In this document: positions 12,268 to 23,575 of the stretch, one piece after another
Layout of the letters: each line of letters opens with the position of its first letter
Position numbering within the stretch: the first letter of the stretch is position 1
NCBI GenBank assembly: GCA_038277395.1
Contig: CM076189.1
Span: 214,932,011 to 214,996,010 of the forward strand
Source: Dryocosmus kuriphilus
Taxonomy: Eukaryota; Arthropoda; Insecta; Hymenoptera; Cynipidae
Direction of reading: 5' to 3'
DNA: 64,000 bases
Position numbers and translations under genes: made by a program
Notes under the pieces: generated by a model
Seen by the model: only the letters and a program-made list of their open reading frames with translations
Database searches by the model: none
Told to the model about the DNA's origin: nothing

Positions 12268-12810
12268 GTAAGTGTCATATTTCAATCTGAAATAGCATAT
12301 TACCTTTTCATACTAATTTTTAATGAGGAAACTCGAGTTCTTGGAATAAGATTTTCTATATTACAAATATTCAAAAATTTTCTGTGTGTGATTGTATAGG
12401 GTACGTTTGATTTCTAGCTTGAAGATAGGCTAGAATATAATTAAAGTCCTTCTTTTATCTAATCTGATCTAAAATGCTATTAGAACTCATGAGAAAAAAA
12501 TTGAAAGATTCTGGAGTTAATGTCTGGAATGAATGCATGGGAAAATCGTAGTTAATCTTCATCCTACCGCATAAAGGTTCATTGGCAACAGTGGGAGCGG
12601 CCGCTTCTCATGTGACGTTTGAATCGAATGGTTATCAGTCTTTCTGCCTATCAAGCAACGATTAAAAAAAGTAAAAAAAAAAGTAGCCTCTGAAAAAACG
12701 AAGTATAAACTTCGGTTAAATATTTTTACCCCTTCCACATTGGACAGAAATTCACAGATTCCATTTCAGTAAACTTAAAAAATATTATGTTTTAAATTTT
12801 AGAATGATTT

Positions 12811-12890
12811 TTAGATTTCGCGCCAAAATTCTTAGTCCGCACTCAAACATAACCTCTGATTTTGAAATAATTCTGGCGCGAAAATTAAAT
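12811..12890. mobile_element. Palindromic mini-MITE, copy 2
   Basis: Ends atttcgcgccaaaattc and ttctggcgcgaaaatta are inverted, with an internal actcaaacataacctc shared with copy 3. It lies in the intron between exons e and f. Confidence 0.65.
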
Positions 12891-12951
12891 TACAATCTGG
12901 TTTTGAAGCACATTTATCGGAAAACATGAATATATAAAATTGCTAATGGCT

Positions 12952-13410
12952 TTAGAAGCCGATCATAAATTTATGTTCTTGATAGGTAATTTTCCTGGTT
13001 TTAGCTGAGTGGTTAATGGTGAACAGGAGGCTAGGTGAAAACCTGGTGTTAACATTCAAGTAGTCAAATAAATCTGTGATGCTGAAGCTAGAGATGTATG
13101 CTGAGGTGGTGGTAAGCTTTCGCACAGCTTTCACCGTGCAAGCGGGTAAAATTATCAATGAAGTGTCAGTACACGGCCTGTCCGTCTCTCACATGACCAG
13201 ATCTGAACGAAGAGCCACATGTTAGTGAACACGTCACTCGTATGCGTGTTTGTGGACGATCAAAGCTAATGGACCAGTGAGCCGTGCCCCGTATTAATCG
13301 GTTGACAGCCTTCAGGCCTCGAATAACCTTCCTGTGTGGATGTATTTGATCTCTGTGTGTGAAAATGTAGGAGGCCTCAGGTGGAAAGATACCTAAACTC
13401 TGTGCCATAT
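12952..13410. other. GC-balanced island of unknown nature within an intron
   Basis: About 450 bp whose composition is distinctly less AT-rich than the surrounding intron. Minus-strand frames are open over 13166-13408 (80 codons) and 12952-13158, but no motif is recognisable. It could be a decayed transposon coding remnant, a conserved element or a small RNA exon. I cannot decide from sequence alone. Confidence 0.35.
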
Positions 13411-13463
13411 CAAAAACGTCCCATTGATTTTTTTCAATCTGATTGAACGAAATTGAAAAAAAA

Positions 13464-14706
13464 AATCTGCCCGCTTCGCGGGCACATTCTCGTCGCGCGC
13501 TTCGCGTACAGTATGATCGCGCCTACGGCGCGCGTCTGTTGTCACTCGCGCTTCGCGCTCGGTGTTTATGGATCGTATAAGCCTTTAAATTAAAAATTAC
13601 AAAAGAAATTATTTTACTTAAGGCTCTATCGCCCTTAAGGAATACATTCTCATCATGATAATCGCGCTTCGCGCTCGATAATTACATTTTTTTTAAACAC
13701 ATTGTAGATTGGTAAAGTTTTTTAGTGATTTTCCAAATTTTCACAATAGAGGATTTCGATTCTTAAAAGTAAAACGATGAGTCTTATAAATAAATTTTGT
13801 AGCTCTTTCCAAGGTGAACAATTCTGCTTGTTAATATTTTCTCATATCTTGCACAGTTTTCGTGAAAAGTGGTTTTCTTTATATTTCATAACATATTTCA
13901 CGAATAACTCAAAAACTACGCGTCTGCTCAAAAAAATGATGGAGAGCAAATTTGTGGATCTTTTTGAGGCGAACAACTTTGTTTATTATTATTTTTCCAT
14001 ATCTTCCATAGTTTGGCGGGAAATTTGAAATTTTTTCTTTTTAATAACGTTTTATCGATTAAAACAAAAACCGTGCATTTTATCAAAAAATGGTTAAAAC
14101 AAAATTTGTAGATCTTTTCAAATTGAACAACTTTGTTCTTTGCCATTTTTTTTTCATCTTGAATATTTTGGCGGGAAACCAGAGTTTTTTAATTTTAATA
14201 GCGTTTTCTTGATTAAATCAAAAACCCTTCATTTTATCAAAAAAAACAGTTAAGAAAAAATTTGTAGATTTTTTTAAGATGAACAATTTTACTTTCTTAC
14301 ATTTTTTTGTATCTCTCATAGTTTAGCCGGAAAATGGATTTTTTGATTTTGTGAAAACCGTTTTTGATGGATAAAACCATAACCGTTGGTCAAAAACAGC
14401 TGGTTAACGAACTCGTCCTTTCTTTTTACCCCTTAAAGAAGTGCACCAAAGCGCACTCCAATCCAATTAGTCGTTCGAAAGTTATCGTGGGAACAGACTC
14501 CGACGACGACAACGAAGACAACAACGACGACGACAACAACGACGACGACAACAACGACGACGACGACGGCGACAACGACAACAGACAGACAGACACCGTC
14601 GTAAAAACCGCTTTTCGGATTCAGGAGGTCTCAAAACGTGGAGATTTCATGAAATTCGCGAAAGTCAAATTTTGCATAAATCTAATACCTTCTCTGATGA
14701 GAATGT
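13464..14706 (+). mobile_element. GC-hairpin four-unit element, copy A
   Basis: It starts with aatctgcccgcttcgcgggc, a 6-bp GC stem followed by acattctcgtc, and ends in ccttctctgatgagaatgt; the acattctcatc/gatgagaatgt ends form a short inverted terminal repeat. After several cgcgcttcgcgc palindromes come four diverged units beginning near 13793, 13948, 14102 and 14258 (period 154-156 bp), each carrying aaatttgtagatcttttt-like wording. Then come a conserved block (ataaccgttggtcaaaaac) and a GAC/AAC trinucleotide tract. The 114-codon frame over that tract is repeat-derived and not a convincing gene. Confidence 0.8.
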
Positions 14707-14790
14707 AAAAAATGAATCGATAGAACGAGTAGCATCTCGGAATAAAAATTTTAAAATATTGCTGCTTCAATGAAATGGGAATATTTCCCA

Positions 14791-14872
14791 TTTAAAATTT
14801 AACGCTCCAATCTTATGGTCACTCTTAAGCATAACCTCCAACAATAGGATAATTCTCCCGCGAAATTTAAAT
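14791..14872. mobile_element. Palindromic mini-MITE, copy 3
   Basis: It shares cataacctcc and aattctcccgcgaaattt with copies 1 and 2; the left end is more diverged. Same intron as copy 2. Confidence 0.55.
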
Positions 14873-16193
14873 TCCTGTAATATTTCAAATTTACCGATTT
14901 TCGAAATAATGTAAGGGAAAGATAATTTGATTTCAAATAGATTTTTTTTGGTTTAACGATAATTTCGTTCCAGAGTTTAAAGTAAGTAAAAGCTGTTTAT
15001 AATAAAGTAGTTGGAAGAACTATAAGTGAATCAAGGAGGAATAGATTAAATCGCTTATTTCATAAGAGAGCCCTTCCCTAGAGTGGAGATCGATGTTATT
15101 AATGTCGTTTCTTTCTTTTTATGGGACTCGGACTCAGCTAAAGTAGTTCAGAGTGTCAGAGATTCTCGGGAGTGTTAAAATTCATTAAATATCGGAATGC
15201 TCAAAGTAAAAGATGTTTGTTTCATATTGATTTATTAGGCCTTGAGAAAAAGTGAAAGTGATAGATGTGAACAAAATATAAATAGTAGAAAAAATATAGA
15301 ACCTATGCATGAATCAAAAAGATATTATAAAGTCAGAAAATGCTTGAAGTATTTTCTCTCCAAAGTTTTGAATATTTCTTAAAATATTGCAATTTTTTCT
15401 GCTGAACTCATGAAGAATTCTTAAACGAAATTCTTGTCCGAACTTTTATGGAAATGAGATGATGCATATTTTAGAAGGGAAGCTCAGTTTGAAAATATAC
15501 GGGTTATCGATCCATAATTCGGGAGTGGCGCGCATCTCATAAAACTGTAATTAGTGTCTTGTTTAGATAAGCACTTAGAATAATAAGGCTGGATGTGGTC
15601 AGATCGATTTATTTCGTACTCAATCTGACGGTAACGCAGAATAATGTCGCACCATTAATTTCACCGCTGACGCGTGCTTATGAGTCACTATTCACCATTT
15701 CTGAGGAAGAGTTAATCGACCCAGCCACTCAGACTTGTCGAAAAAAATGTATAAATTGTTCAATATTTTTTTCGTCGAGGAAAATTACTTTTAGGAACAA
15801 AGCGTGATGGTAAATGAAAGAATCTTTACGAAAAAAAATAATAAATTGTTTTAAAAATTACTTTAACATGAAGACAATTATAATATTGAGAGCGAGAAGT
15901 GTTTTCTACTTGGAAATTCAAATCTTTCACGTTTCCGTTGACGCATACCCACTACCCAGCGTTTACAATTTATCGTCTTCCATATATATCAGCATTATCG
16001 ATTTGCGGGTCTTCTGAAAGTGAGGAATTCTTGAGATTCTTGCAAATAGTCTCAGCCACTTCCGGGTTTATAAATGCGCGGAATCGGCGTCAGTATGTTC
16101 AATATATGGACCAAATCTAAACCGAACGGATCAAATATAAGAGAGGCATTACGTTTAGTCTAGTATAAAATTAAAATTGTATTTCACGATTAC

Positions 16194-16546
16194 GATAAAG
16201 TAATACCTAAGAGCTTCGGTGGCTCAGGTGGTAGCGCGTCGGCCTTCTAAGCAAGAGGTCCGGGGTTCTATTCCTGAGCCGAGTACCAATGGAATTTTCT
16301 ATGTACTTCTACCGAGGCTCTCGTGGTTCGGAACCCACGTTAAACTGTGTAGGTCCCCCTCATAAAGAGGTCAGTGATCTTTCGGGGAAGATGCTTCATG
16401 TCGAGGGGCATATTGCTTAGGGGGTCACTGGGCGATTTTGAGAGACTGAGGACGTTGTAAAATTTGTTTGGAATTGTTCTGTAAGACTCTGAAAACCCGT
16501 AAAAGGGAAGGAGTATAAACTAATATACAAGATAAAAGTACTACCT
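16194..16546 (+). mobile_element. tRNA-Arg-like SINE with target-site duplication
   Basis: Imperfect flanking direct repeats (gataaagtaatacct at 16194-16208; gataaaagtactacct at 16531-16546) bracket a 322-bp body. The head is tRNA-like: A box tggctcaggtgg (16220-16231), an anticodon-loop-like cttctaa (TCT, Arg) and B box ggttctattcc (16264-16274), one base off the consensus. An unrelated body follows, ending in a short A-rich tail. Flanking duplications plus an internal Pol III promoter are the signature of a retroposed SINE. It lies in the intron before exon f. Confidence 0.75.
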
Positions 16547-16835
16547 GTCTCCGGCAATAAGCAATTTAAAAGGAATTATTTTGTGCAGCTCTAATTTATC
16601 ATTTTTTTATTAGTTGTTGTAATGGCGAATTTGAGTTTGTGGCTTTCAAGTAGCCAGATTTTAACTCCGGCTCCATGATTTTCACACTATGATGGTCAGT
16701 GAATGAATGATAGTTATTTCCCAGTTTAATTTATCCTCTAACAATTTTGAATTTCCAAGAATCGAGATTCTAAAGTTTATTTTTTAAAATATTTCTCTCA
16801 GGCTTTTTAATTATATTTTGAAAATTTCATTGCAG

Positions 16836-16878
16836 GTTCTGCAGCAGACGAGATCGCAATCGGAACGACAACTATCAG
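16836..16878 (+). CDS. Micro-exon f of the Ser-rich gene
   Basis: A 43-nt exon between a good acceptor (ttcattgcag) and donor (ATCAG|GTAAGT-like). In the phase inherited from exon e it reads VLQQTRSQSERQLS and leaves phase 1. It is short, so its support rests on the splice sites, the open in-frame reading and the RSQSER motif matching the Ser/Arg character of its neighbours. Exons after it are not in the next 17 kb as far as I can see. Confidence 0.65.
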
Positions 16879-18915
16879 GTAAGTCAACTTTATACTTTTC
16901 AAAATTTTTTTCCTTCTGCTGGAATTTTACAATATTAATTCCTATATTTTTGCTCCATTAACTACAAGACAACTTGGCGAGACATCGCGCATGTCCCACG
17001 TGTGTTGTTTGTGATTATGAGTAGGCGGTGGTTGTCAGTAGGATTTCGCAATTTTTCCAGCAACACGTTCTTGCCTTTTTTAGCATTCCTTCCGCAATAA
17101 AAATACAATCACACCTGCATTCCGTAATTACATATAAACTTTTCTAAAACATGTCAGAGTATTTCCAAATTGAAAAAGGGAGTAGCATTTTATATATTTT
17201 TTAAATATATTTGAGATCGTATTAGCTAATAGAGAGTGTTAGGACAAGTGTTAATCTCAGGATGAAACAGAAATACGCTTAGTTACTTTTATGATATTTT
17301 ACGGAAAGTTTATAATTAATTGCCTTTCGAACATTCCATTCGAACTTTCCTGAATTCTGTTTGACATAATTCTTCAATAGCAGCAGTCCTGCCCTTCCAA
17401 TTTCTATAACTGGCACTTGCTGCTTCTTCCATCATTAGGGGAATGACAAACTCACAGAATTGCATAATTGAAGCAAAAGTAATTAACGCGCAGTTGCGTT
17501 ATAACGAGGAAAATGGGGAACAGCAATTAAATTGTTTGACAATCTGCTGTTGAATATATCTAAAACTCATGTCGATTTCTGCATTCAGACATGTGACAAA
17601 AATTAATTTTGACCTTCGAACCAACAAAATCGATTAATATTTTACTGTGAAATTCCCATGTCTATATATAGTTTTAATCAAAACTTGATCGGTAAATTAA
17701 TTTCCACTGTCATATTTTCTCTGTGGAAAATCTGTCCTTTTTTTCCAACTCAGAATATACAGGTCTGTGAACTAAAAAAAGGGCCTAAAATGTCTAGGGT
17801 ATCTTTCTGTCAGATCAGATTTTCGGGCCATCTTGTAATGCAACAACGTTGCATGCTTGGAAGACTTGGAACATGAACAATTGGATAGGAGTGAAAATTA
17901 GAATAAATTTTATTAAAGTATTTTGAAGCCTAGTTTCTAGACTTTGAGCGTAACTGGTGTTTAATGTTTTGGAATATAAGGAGAAGCTTCTTCTTTGTTT
18001 CTTAGGTAGCGTGTGAACTTTCGAAAACAGTGTACCTTGTACGGGATTCTATACGTCTGAATAGCGGCTTTGATGAAAACACTTCAAGCTCGAATGGGTT
18101 TGATCGCGATTCGAGAATGCAATTACTCTGGCTCACTGTTACGAGAACTTGATAATTAACCAGAAGCACGATAGACCAGACGCGTTCACTTTAGGTTTTA
18201 TGAAGAAACTTCATTAATCGGTTAAACTCGATTCGTTGATTGTTTTCCATAATAGTTTCTCTTCCCTCCACAAAATCACATAAAACGAGTAATTTATTAT
18301 TTTTAGCAAATGAAACAAATGTTGTAAAGTCCCAATTGCTGATGAATACTTTTCAATCCAGATACGAAAGAGTGAAGAGTTTTTTAATCTCTCTCAATCT
18401 GAAGAAGGCCCCTTATCCTTCTTCGCTAAAAGCTGGGCGCTCAATAAAAAATTCGAATACGTGAGAGCGCATAGGAACGATTCACCTATATTATTAAAAG
18501 CAGCCGTCTAACTGCGCGGGTGCAGTTGCGGCAAAATGCACTTCGTTAGAGGTTTTCCACTTCACGAGAAATTAATTATAGGAGGACGTGATAACTGAGA
18601 AAAAGGATCATATCTTGGGTCGAGATAGAAAAGCAGCCCATGGTCAAATAAAAAATTTAATTAAGCTTCGTTAAGTATGGAAATTTTAAATGCTGAATAT
18701 TTGTTCAAATCGATGTTTTCATAATTATTGATGTATTACTTAATGCAAATTCGTGAGTCTTATTTATTCAGTAGCTTTTTTTCATTTTAAGATATTAGAA
18801 GTCGTTTTATCAATAATAATCTGAATTTTATTACCTATAATTAATGAAATCAAGGATAAATATATTTTTAAATATATAATCAGAGAGTTGTAAATCATAA
18901 TTTAAAGTACTTCCA
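16879..18915. other. No further exon or repeat recognised
   Basis: Presumed intron of the plus-strand gene. AT-rich, with open frames lacking coding character. Confidence 0.45.
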
Positions 18916-18919
18916 TGTG

Positions 18920-19014
18920 TTCGCCTAGGCACATGGGATCATTTAAGACTTCTCGTTCGATCACCGAAGTTAAGCAGCTCTTTGCTCGGTTATTCTCGGG
19001 TGGGGGTCGCTGTA
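18920..19014 (+). pseudogene. 5S rRNA-like segment
   Basis: tctcgttcgatcaccgaagt followed by taagcagc matches the internal-promoter half of animal 5S rRNA, continuing as ctcggttattctcgggtggg then gtcgctgt, a decayed 3' half. The 5' third is poorly conserved. It is a 5S pseudogene or the head of a 5S-derived SINE, not a functional gene. Confidence 0.7.
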
Positions 19015-19476
19015 CTAAAAGATTCTTCTATTTCTAAAGTTCATGAATTTTTTTTTATTCGATCGCTTTTTTCATGCCCTTTCCGTTGTCATGGGCATTT
19101 TTTGAAAACACAACATTCGACTTTCAAGAATGAAGGTCAAAAACAAATTTTAGTTTTTTAAAGGAAAATGACACATTTTTTTTCATCAGAAAAAAAGCTG
19201 ATGTTTTTTCCTTCAAAAGCTGTCAATTTAAAAAGTGCGCTTTTGGTTTTTTATTCATGAAAATAAGTTTTTCGTGGTTTTTGAGGATTTACCATCTGTT
19301 TTCGCGATTTTGAACTCTTTTAATCACAATAAAAAAGTGTTTATTTACTACAGTTTCAATAGGGGATTTCACGGCCTTTTTACTGGTTATAATCATTTTT
19401 TTAAAAATAAATTTTTAACCTTAAAAAATAAAGATTAGAAATAAATTTGACTCCTTCCATGGGAAGACACTTTAAA

Positions 19477-19538
19477 AAAATCCGCGAAAGTCAAATTTTG
19501 CATAAATCTAATACCTTCTCTGATGAGAATGTAAAAAA
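19477..19538 (+). repeat. Solo 3' end of the GC-hairpin element family
   Basis: gcgaaagtcaaattttgcat through ccttctctgatgagaatgt is the same as the end of copies A, B and D, without the rest of the element. It lies 137 bp upstream of copy B. Confidence 0.8.
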
Positions 19539-19674
19539 TCTTTTTTGATAAAGAAAGCTTTGATTTTTAGGTATAAGTACCTTGAGATTATAAAGTATTA
19601 ATGTTCTAAACGATTATTTTTATTATTAAAAAATTAAAATTTTACTTTTTAATCTCAAGGTTCGTAAAGGAAAA

Positions 19675-20911
19675 AATCTGCCCGCTTCGCGGGCACATTC
19701 TCGTCGCGCGCTTCGCGCTCGATACGTTATTTACGGCATTCGCGCTTCGCGCTCGATAGATTATTCACCTCGCGCTACGCACTCGGTGCTTATGGATCGT
19801 ATAAACCTTTAAATTAAAAACTACAAAAGAATTTATTTTATTTAAAGCTCTATCGCCCTTAAGGAATACATTCTCATCATGACACTCGCGCTTCGCGCTT
19901 GATAATTACATTTTTTTAAAACATATTGTAGATTGGTAAAGTTTTTTAGTGACTTTCCAAATTTTCACAATAGAGGATTTCGATTCTTAAAAGCAAAACG
20001 ATGAGTCTTATAAATAAATTTTGTAGCTCTTTCCAAGGTGAACAATTCTGCTTGTTAATATTTTCTCATATCTTGCATAGTTTTGTTGAAAAGTGGTTTT
20101 CTTTATATTTCATAACATATTTCACGAATAACTCAAAAACTACGCGCCTGCTCAAAAAAATGATAGAGAGCAAATTTGTAGACCTTTTTAAGGCGAACTA
20201 CTTTGTTTATTATTATTTTTCCGTATCTTGCATAGTTTGACGGAAAATTCGAAATTTTTTATTTTTAATAACTTTTTGTCGATTAAAACAAAAACCGTAC
20301 ATTTTATCAAAAAATGGTTAAAACAAAATTTGTAGATCTTTTTAAATTGAACAACTTTGTCTTTACCATTTTTCTGTATCTTGAATATTTTGGCGGGAAA
20401 CCAGAGTTTTTTAAATTTTAATAGCGTTTTCTTGATTAAAACAAAAACCGCTCATTTTATCAATAAACGGTTAAGACGAAATTTGTAGATTTTTTTAAGA
20501 TGAACAATTTTACTTTCTTACATTTTTTTTTATCTCTTATAGTTTAGGTGGAAAATGGATTTTTTGATTTTGTGAGAACCGTTTTTGATGGATAAAACCA
20601 TAGCCGTTGGTCAAAAACCGCTGTTTAACGAACTCGTCCTTTCTTTTTACCCCTTAAAGAAGTATACTAAAGCGCACTCCAATCCGATTAGACCTTCGAA
20701 AGTTATCGTGGGAACAGACTCCAACGACGACAACGACGACGACAAAGACGACGACGACGACAACGGCGATGACAACGACGACAACAGACAGACACCTTCG
20801 TAAAAACCGTTTTTTTTCGGGATTCAGGAGGTCTCAAAACGTGGAGATTTCATGAAATCCGCGAAAGTCAAATTTTGCATAAATCTATAATACCTTCTCT
20901 GATGAGAATGT
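19675..20911 (+). mobile_element. GC-hairpin four-unit element, copy B
   Basis: Same layout as copy A: gcccgcttcgcgggc hairpin, cgcgcttcgcgc palindromes, four ~155-bp units, the ccgttggtcaaaaacc block, a GAC/AAC tract and the gatgagaatgt end. It forms a tail-to-tail pair with copy C across 118 bp of A-rich spacer. Confidence 0.8.
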
Positions 20912-21029
20912 AAAAACCAAGTTTTCTTTATCTCAAAAAAAAAAAAAGTCAGAAAAAGTTTCCTTCTATGAGAAAAAATGAAAAAAAACGAAAAAAAAAA
21001 ACGTATCGAAACTGAGGTAGACAACATTT

Positions 21030-22027
21030 TTTACTCTCATCAGAGAAGGTATTAGATTTATGTAAAAGTTGACTTTCGCGGATTTCATGAAATCTCCACG
21101 TTTTGAGACCTCCTGAATCCGAAAAAAAAAACGGTTTTTACGACGGTGTCTGTCTGTCTGTTGTCGTCGTCGTCGTCGTTGTCGTCGTCGTCGTTGTCGT
21201 CGTCGTCGTCATCGTTGGAGTCTGTTCCCACGATAAACTTCGAAGGACTAATCGGATTGGACTGCGCTTTGGTACACTTCTTCAAGGGGTAAAAAGAAAG
21301 GACGAGTTCGTTAATCAGCGGTTTTTGACCAACGGTTATGGTTTTATCCATCAAAAACGGTTTTCACAAAATAAAAAAATCCATTTTCCGGCTAAACTAT
21401 AAGAGATACAAAAAAAATGTAAGAAAGTAAAATTGTTCATCTAAAAAAAATCTACAAATTTTGTCTTAACTGTTTTTTGATAAAATGAACAGTTTTTGTT
21501 TTAATCAAGAAAAAGCTATTAAAATTAAAAAACTCTGGTTTCCCGCCAAAATATTCAAGATACAGAAAAATATAAATAAATAAAAATATAAAGAAAAGCA
21601 CTTTTCAACAAAACTATGCAAGATATGAGAAAATATTAACAAGCAAAATTGTTCACCTTGGAAAGAGCTACAAAATTTATTTATAAGATTCATCGTTTTA
21701 CTTTTAAGAATCGAAATCCTCTATTGCGAAAATTTGGAAAATCACTAAAAAACTTTACCATCTACAATGTGTTTAAAAAAAAGGTAATTATCGAGCGCGA
21801 AGCACGAGTGTCATGATGAGAATGTATTCCTTAAGGGCGATAGAGCCTTAAGTAAAATAATTTCTTTTGTAATTTTTAATTTAAAGGTATATATACGATC
21901 CATAAACACCGAGCGCGTAGCGCGAGGTGAATAATTATCGAGCGCGAAGCGCGAGTGCCAAGAGACGCGCGCCACAGGCGCGCTAATACTTCGCGCGATG
22001 AGAATGTGCCCGCGAAGCGGGCAGATT
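21030..22027 (-). mobile_element. GC-hairpin four-unit element, copy C (inverted, internally deleted)
   Basis: Reverse orientation of copy B: it begins with ctctcatcagagaaggtatt and ends at gcccgcgaagcgggcagatt. It keeps the GTC/GTT tract and the palindromes but has lost part of the unit array between about 21560 and 21600, where an AT-rich join replaces sequence present in A and B. With copy B it makes a long inverted repeat. Confidence 0.78.
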
Positions 22028-22094
22028 TTTTTTATTGCGATTAAAAGAGTTCAAAATCGCCAAAACGAGTGGTATATTCTCAAAAAGCACCAAT

Positions 22095-22215
22095 CAGGGT
22101 GAGCACTGGTCAGAGAAAACCTGGAACCCGTAGGGAAGTCAGGGAATTTTGTTTGTCAGGAAGAGTCAGGGAAAAGTCAGGGAATTAAAAAAAAAAAGTT
22201 GCAAAAGTCAGGTAA
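22095..22215 (+). repeat. Short gtcaggga-type simple repeat
   Basis: Several copies of agtcaggga with variable spacers (aagtcagggaatttt, gagtcagggaaaagtcaggg). It sits between copy C and the satellite. Confidence 0.6.
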
Positions 22216-22229
22216 TTCTATAAGAAAAA

Positions 22230-23575
22230 CTTTAAATCACTCTTCCCGGGACAAGTCTTTTAAGGAGAAGTCATCCCGGGAAAGTCACCCCCTAAGTCAT
22301 AAATCATCCCTCTTCCACAGGAGCAGTCTTCCCCGAACATCACACCCCAAAAGACAAGTCTTCCCGGGACAAGCCTTCCCGGAACGTGTCTTCTGAGGAA
22401 ATCAGTTCCCACGTAATAAAAATTTGTCATTTTTCGAAGTGCTATTTGACCTGTCTTCCCGGGCCATGTCTTGCCGCGACATGTCTTGCCAAGACAAGTC
22501 TTCCCAAGACAATTCTTCCCAGGAAATCACTTCCCAGTCTAAAAAAATTTTCCTGCTTCGAATTATCATTGGATGTGTCTTACGAGGATAAGTTTTCCCC
22601 GGAAGTCACTTCCCACCTTAAAAACATTTGTAAGTTTTGGAATTGCCGTGGGACGTGTTTTCCCAGGACAAGCCTTCCCGGGACAAGCCTTCCTCGGAAA
22701 TCACTTTCCACATAAAACAAATTTGACTTTTTTTGAAGTGTTATTTGACGTGTCTTCCAAGTTCATGTCTTCCCGGTACATGTCTTCCCAGGACAAGTCT
22801 TCCCGGGAAATCACTTCCCACCAAATAAAAATTTGTCATTTTTAGAAGTCTCACTGGACGTGCCGTCCCGGAACATGTCTTCTGAGGAAATCATTTCCCA
22901 CGTAATAAAAATTTGTCATTTTTCGAAGTGCTATTTGACCTGTCTTCCCGGGCCATGTCTTGCCGCGACATGTCTTGCCAAGACAATTCTTCCGAGGAAA
23001 TCACTTCCCAGTCTAAAAAAATTTGTAATGCTTTGAAGTATCATTGGATATGTCTTACGAGGATAAGTCTTCCCCGGAAATCACTTCCCACCTTAAAAAC
23101 ACTTGTAATTTTTGGAATTGCCGTGGGACGTGTTTTCCCAGGACAAGCGTTCCCGGGACATGTCTTCCCAGGACAAGTCTTCCCGGGAAATCACTTCCCA
23201 GCCTAAAAAAATTGTCGTGCTTAGAAGTTCCATTGGACATGTCTTCCCGGGCTAAGTCTTCGCCGGAAATTACTTCTCACCCAATAAAAATTTGTAATTC
23301 TTAGAAGCGCCACTGGAGGTGTCTTTACAGGACAAGTCTTCCCGGGGCAAGTCATCTCCGGGAATCACTTCCCACATATTAAAAATTTGTCATTTTTCGA
23401 AATGCTATTGGGCGTACCTTCGCGGAGCATGTCTGCCAATGAAAAATCATTTTTAGAAGTTATTGAACATTTCTGCCCGGCACAAGCCTTCCCGGGAAAG
23501 TCTTCCACGGATATTGCTTCCCAGCCTAAAGAAGTTTGTCATGCTTAAATGTGCCATTGGACTTATCCTGGGAAT
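22230..23575 (+). repeat. Satellite with nested 15-bp subunits, forward half
   Basis: Monomers contain a fixed part (ctaataaaaatttgtcattt followed by ttcgaagtg) and a variable number of ~15-bp subunits of type gtcttcccgggacaa. Fixed-part positions 22421, 22547, 22625, 22720, 22830, 22910, 23020, 23100, 23210, 23289, 23384 give spacings near 126, 78, 95, 110, 80, 110, 80, 110, 79, 95. A ~489-bp higher-order duplication relates 22388 and 22877. Frames through it are repeat artefacts. Confidence 0.9.

Noticed and set aside
14364..14708. 114-codon frame with Asp/Asn repeats (also at 20585, 21354 minus, 55601, 57711)
   Set aside because: It recurs in each GC-hairpin element over a trinucleotide GAC/AAC tract. 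The end points drift and the repeat length varies, so it is explained by the repeat and not by selection on a protein.
22199..23304. Frames rich in FPG/SLP-type repeats
   Set aside because: They follow the 15-bp satellite subunit in all three frames; no start context or splice sites.
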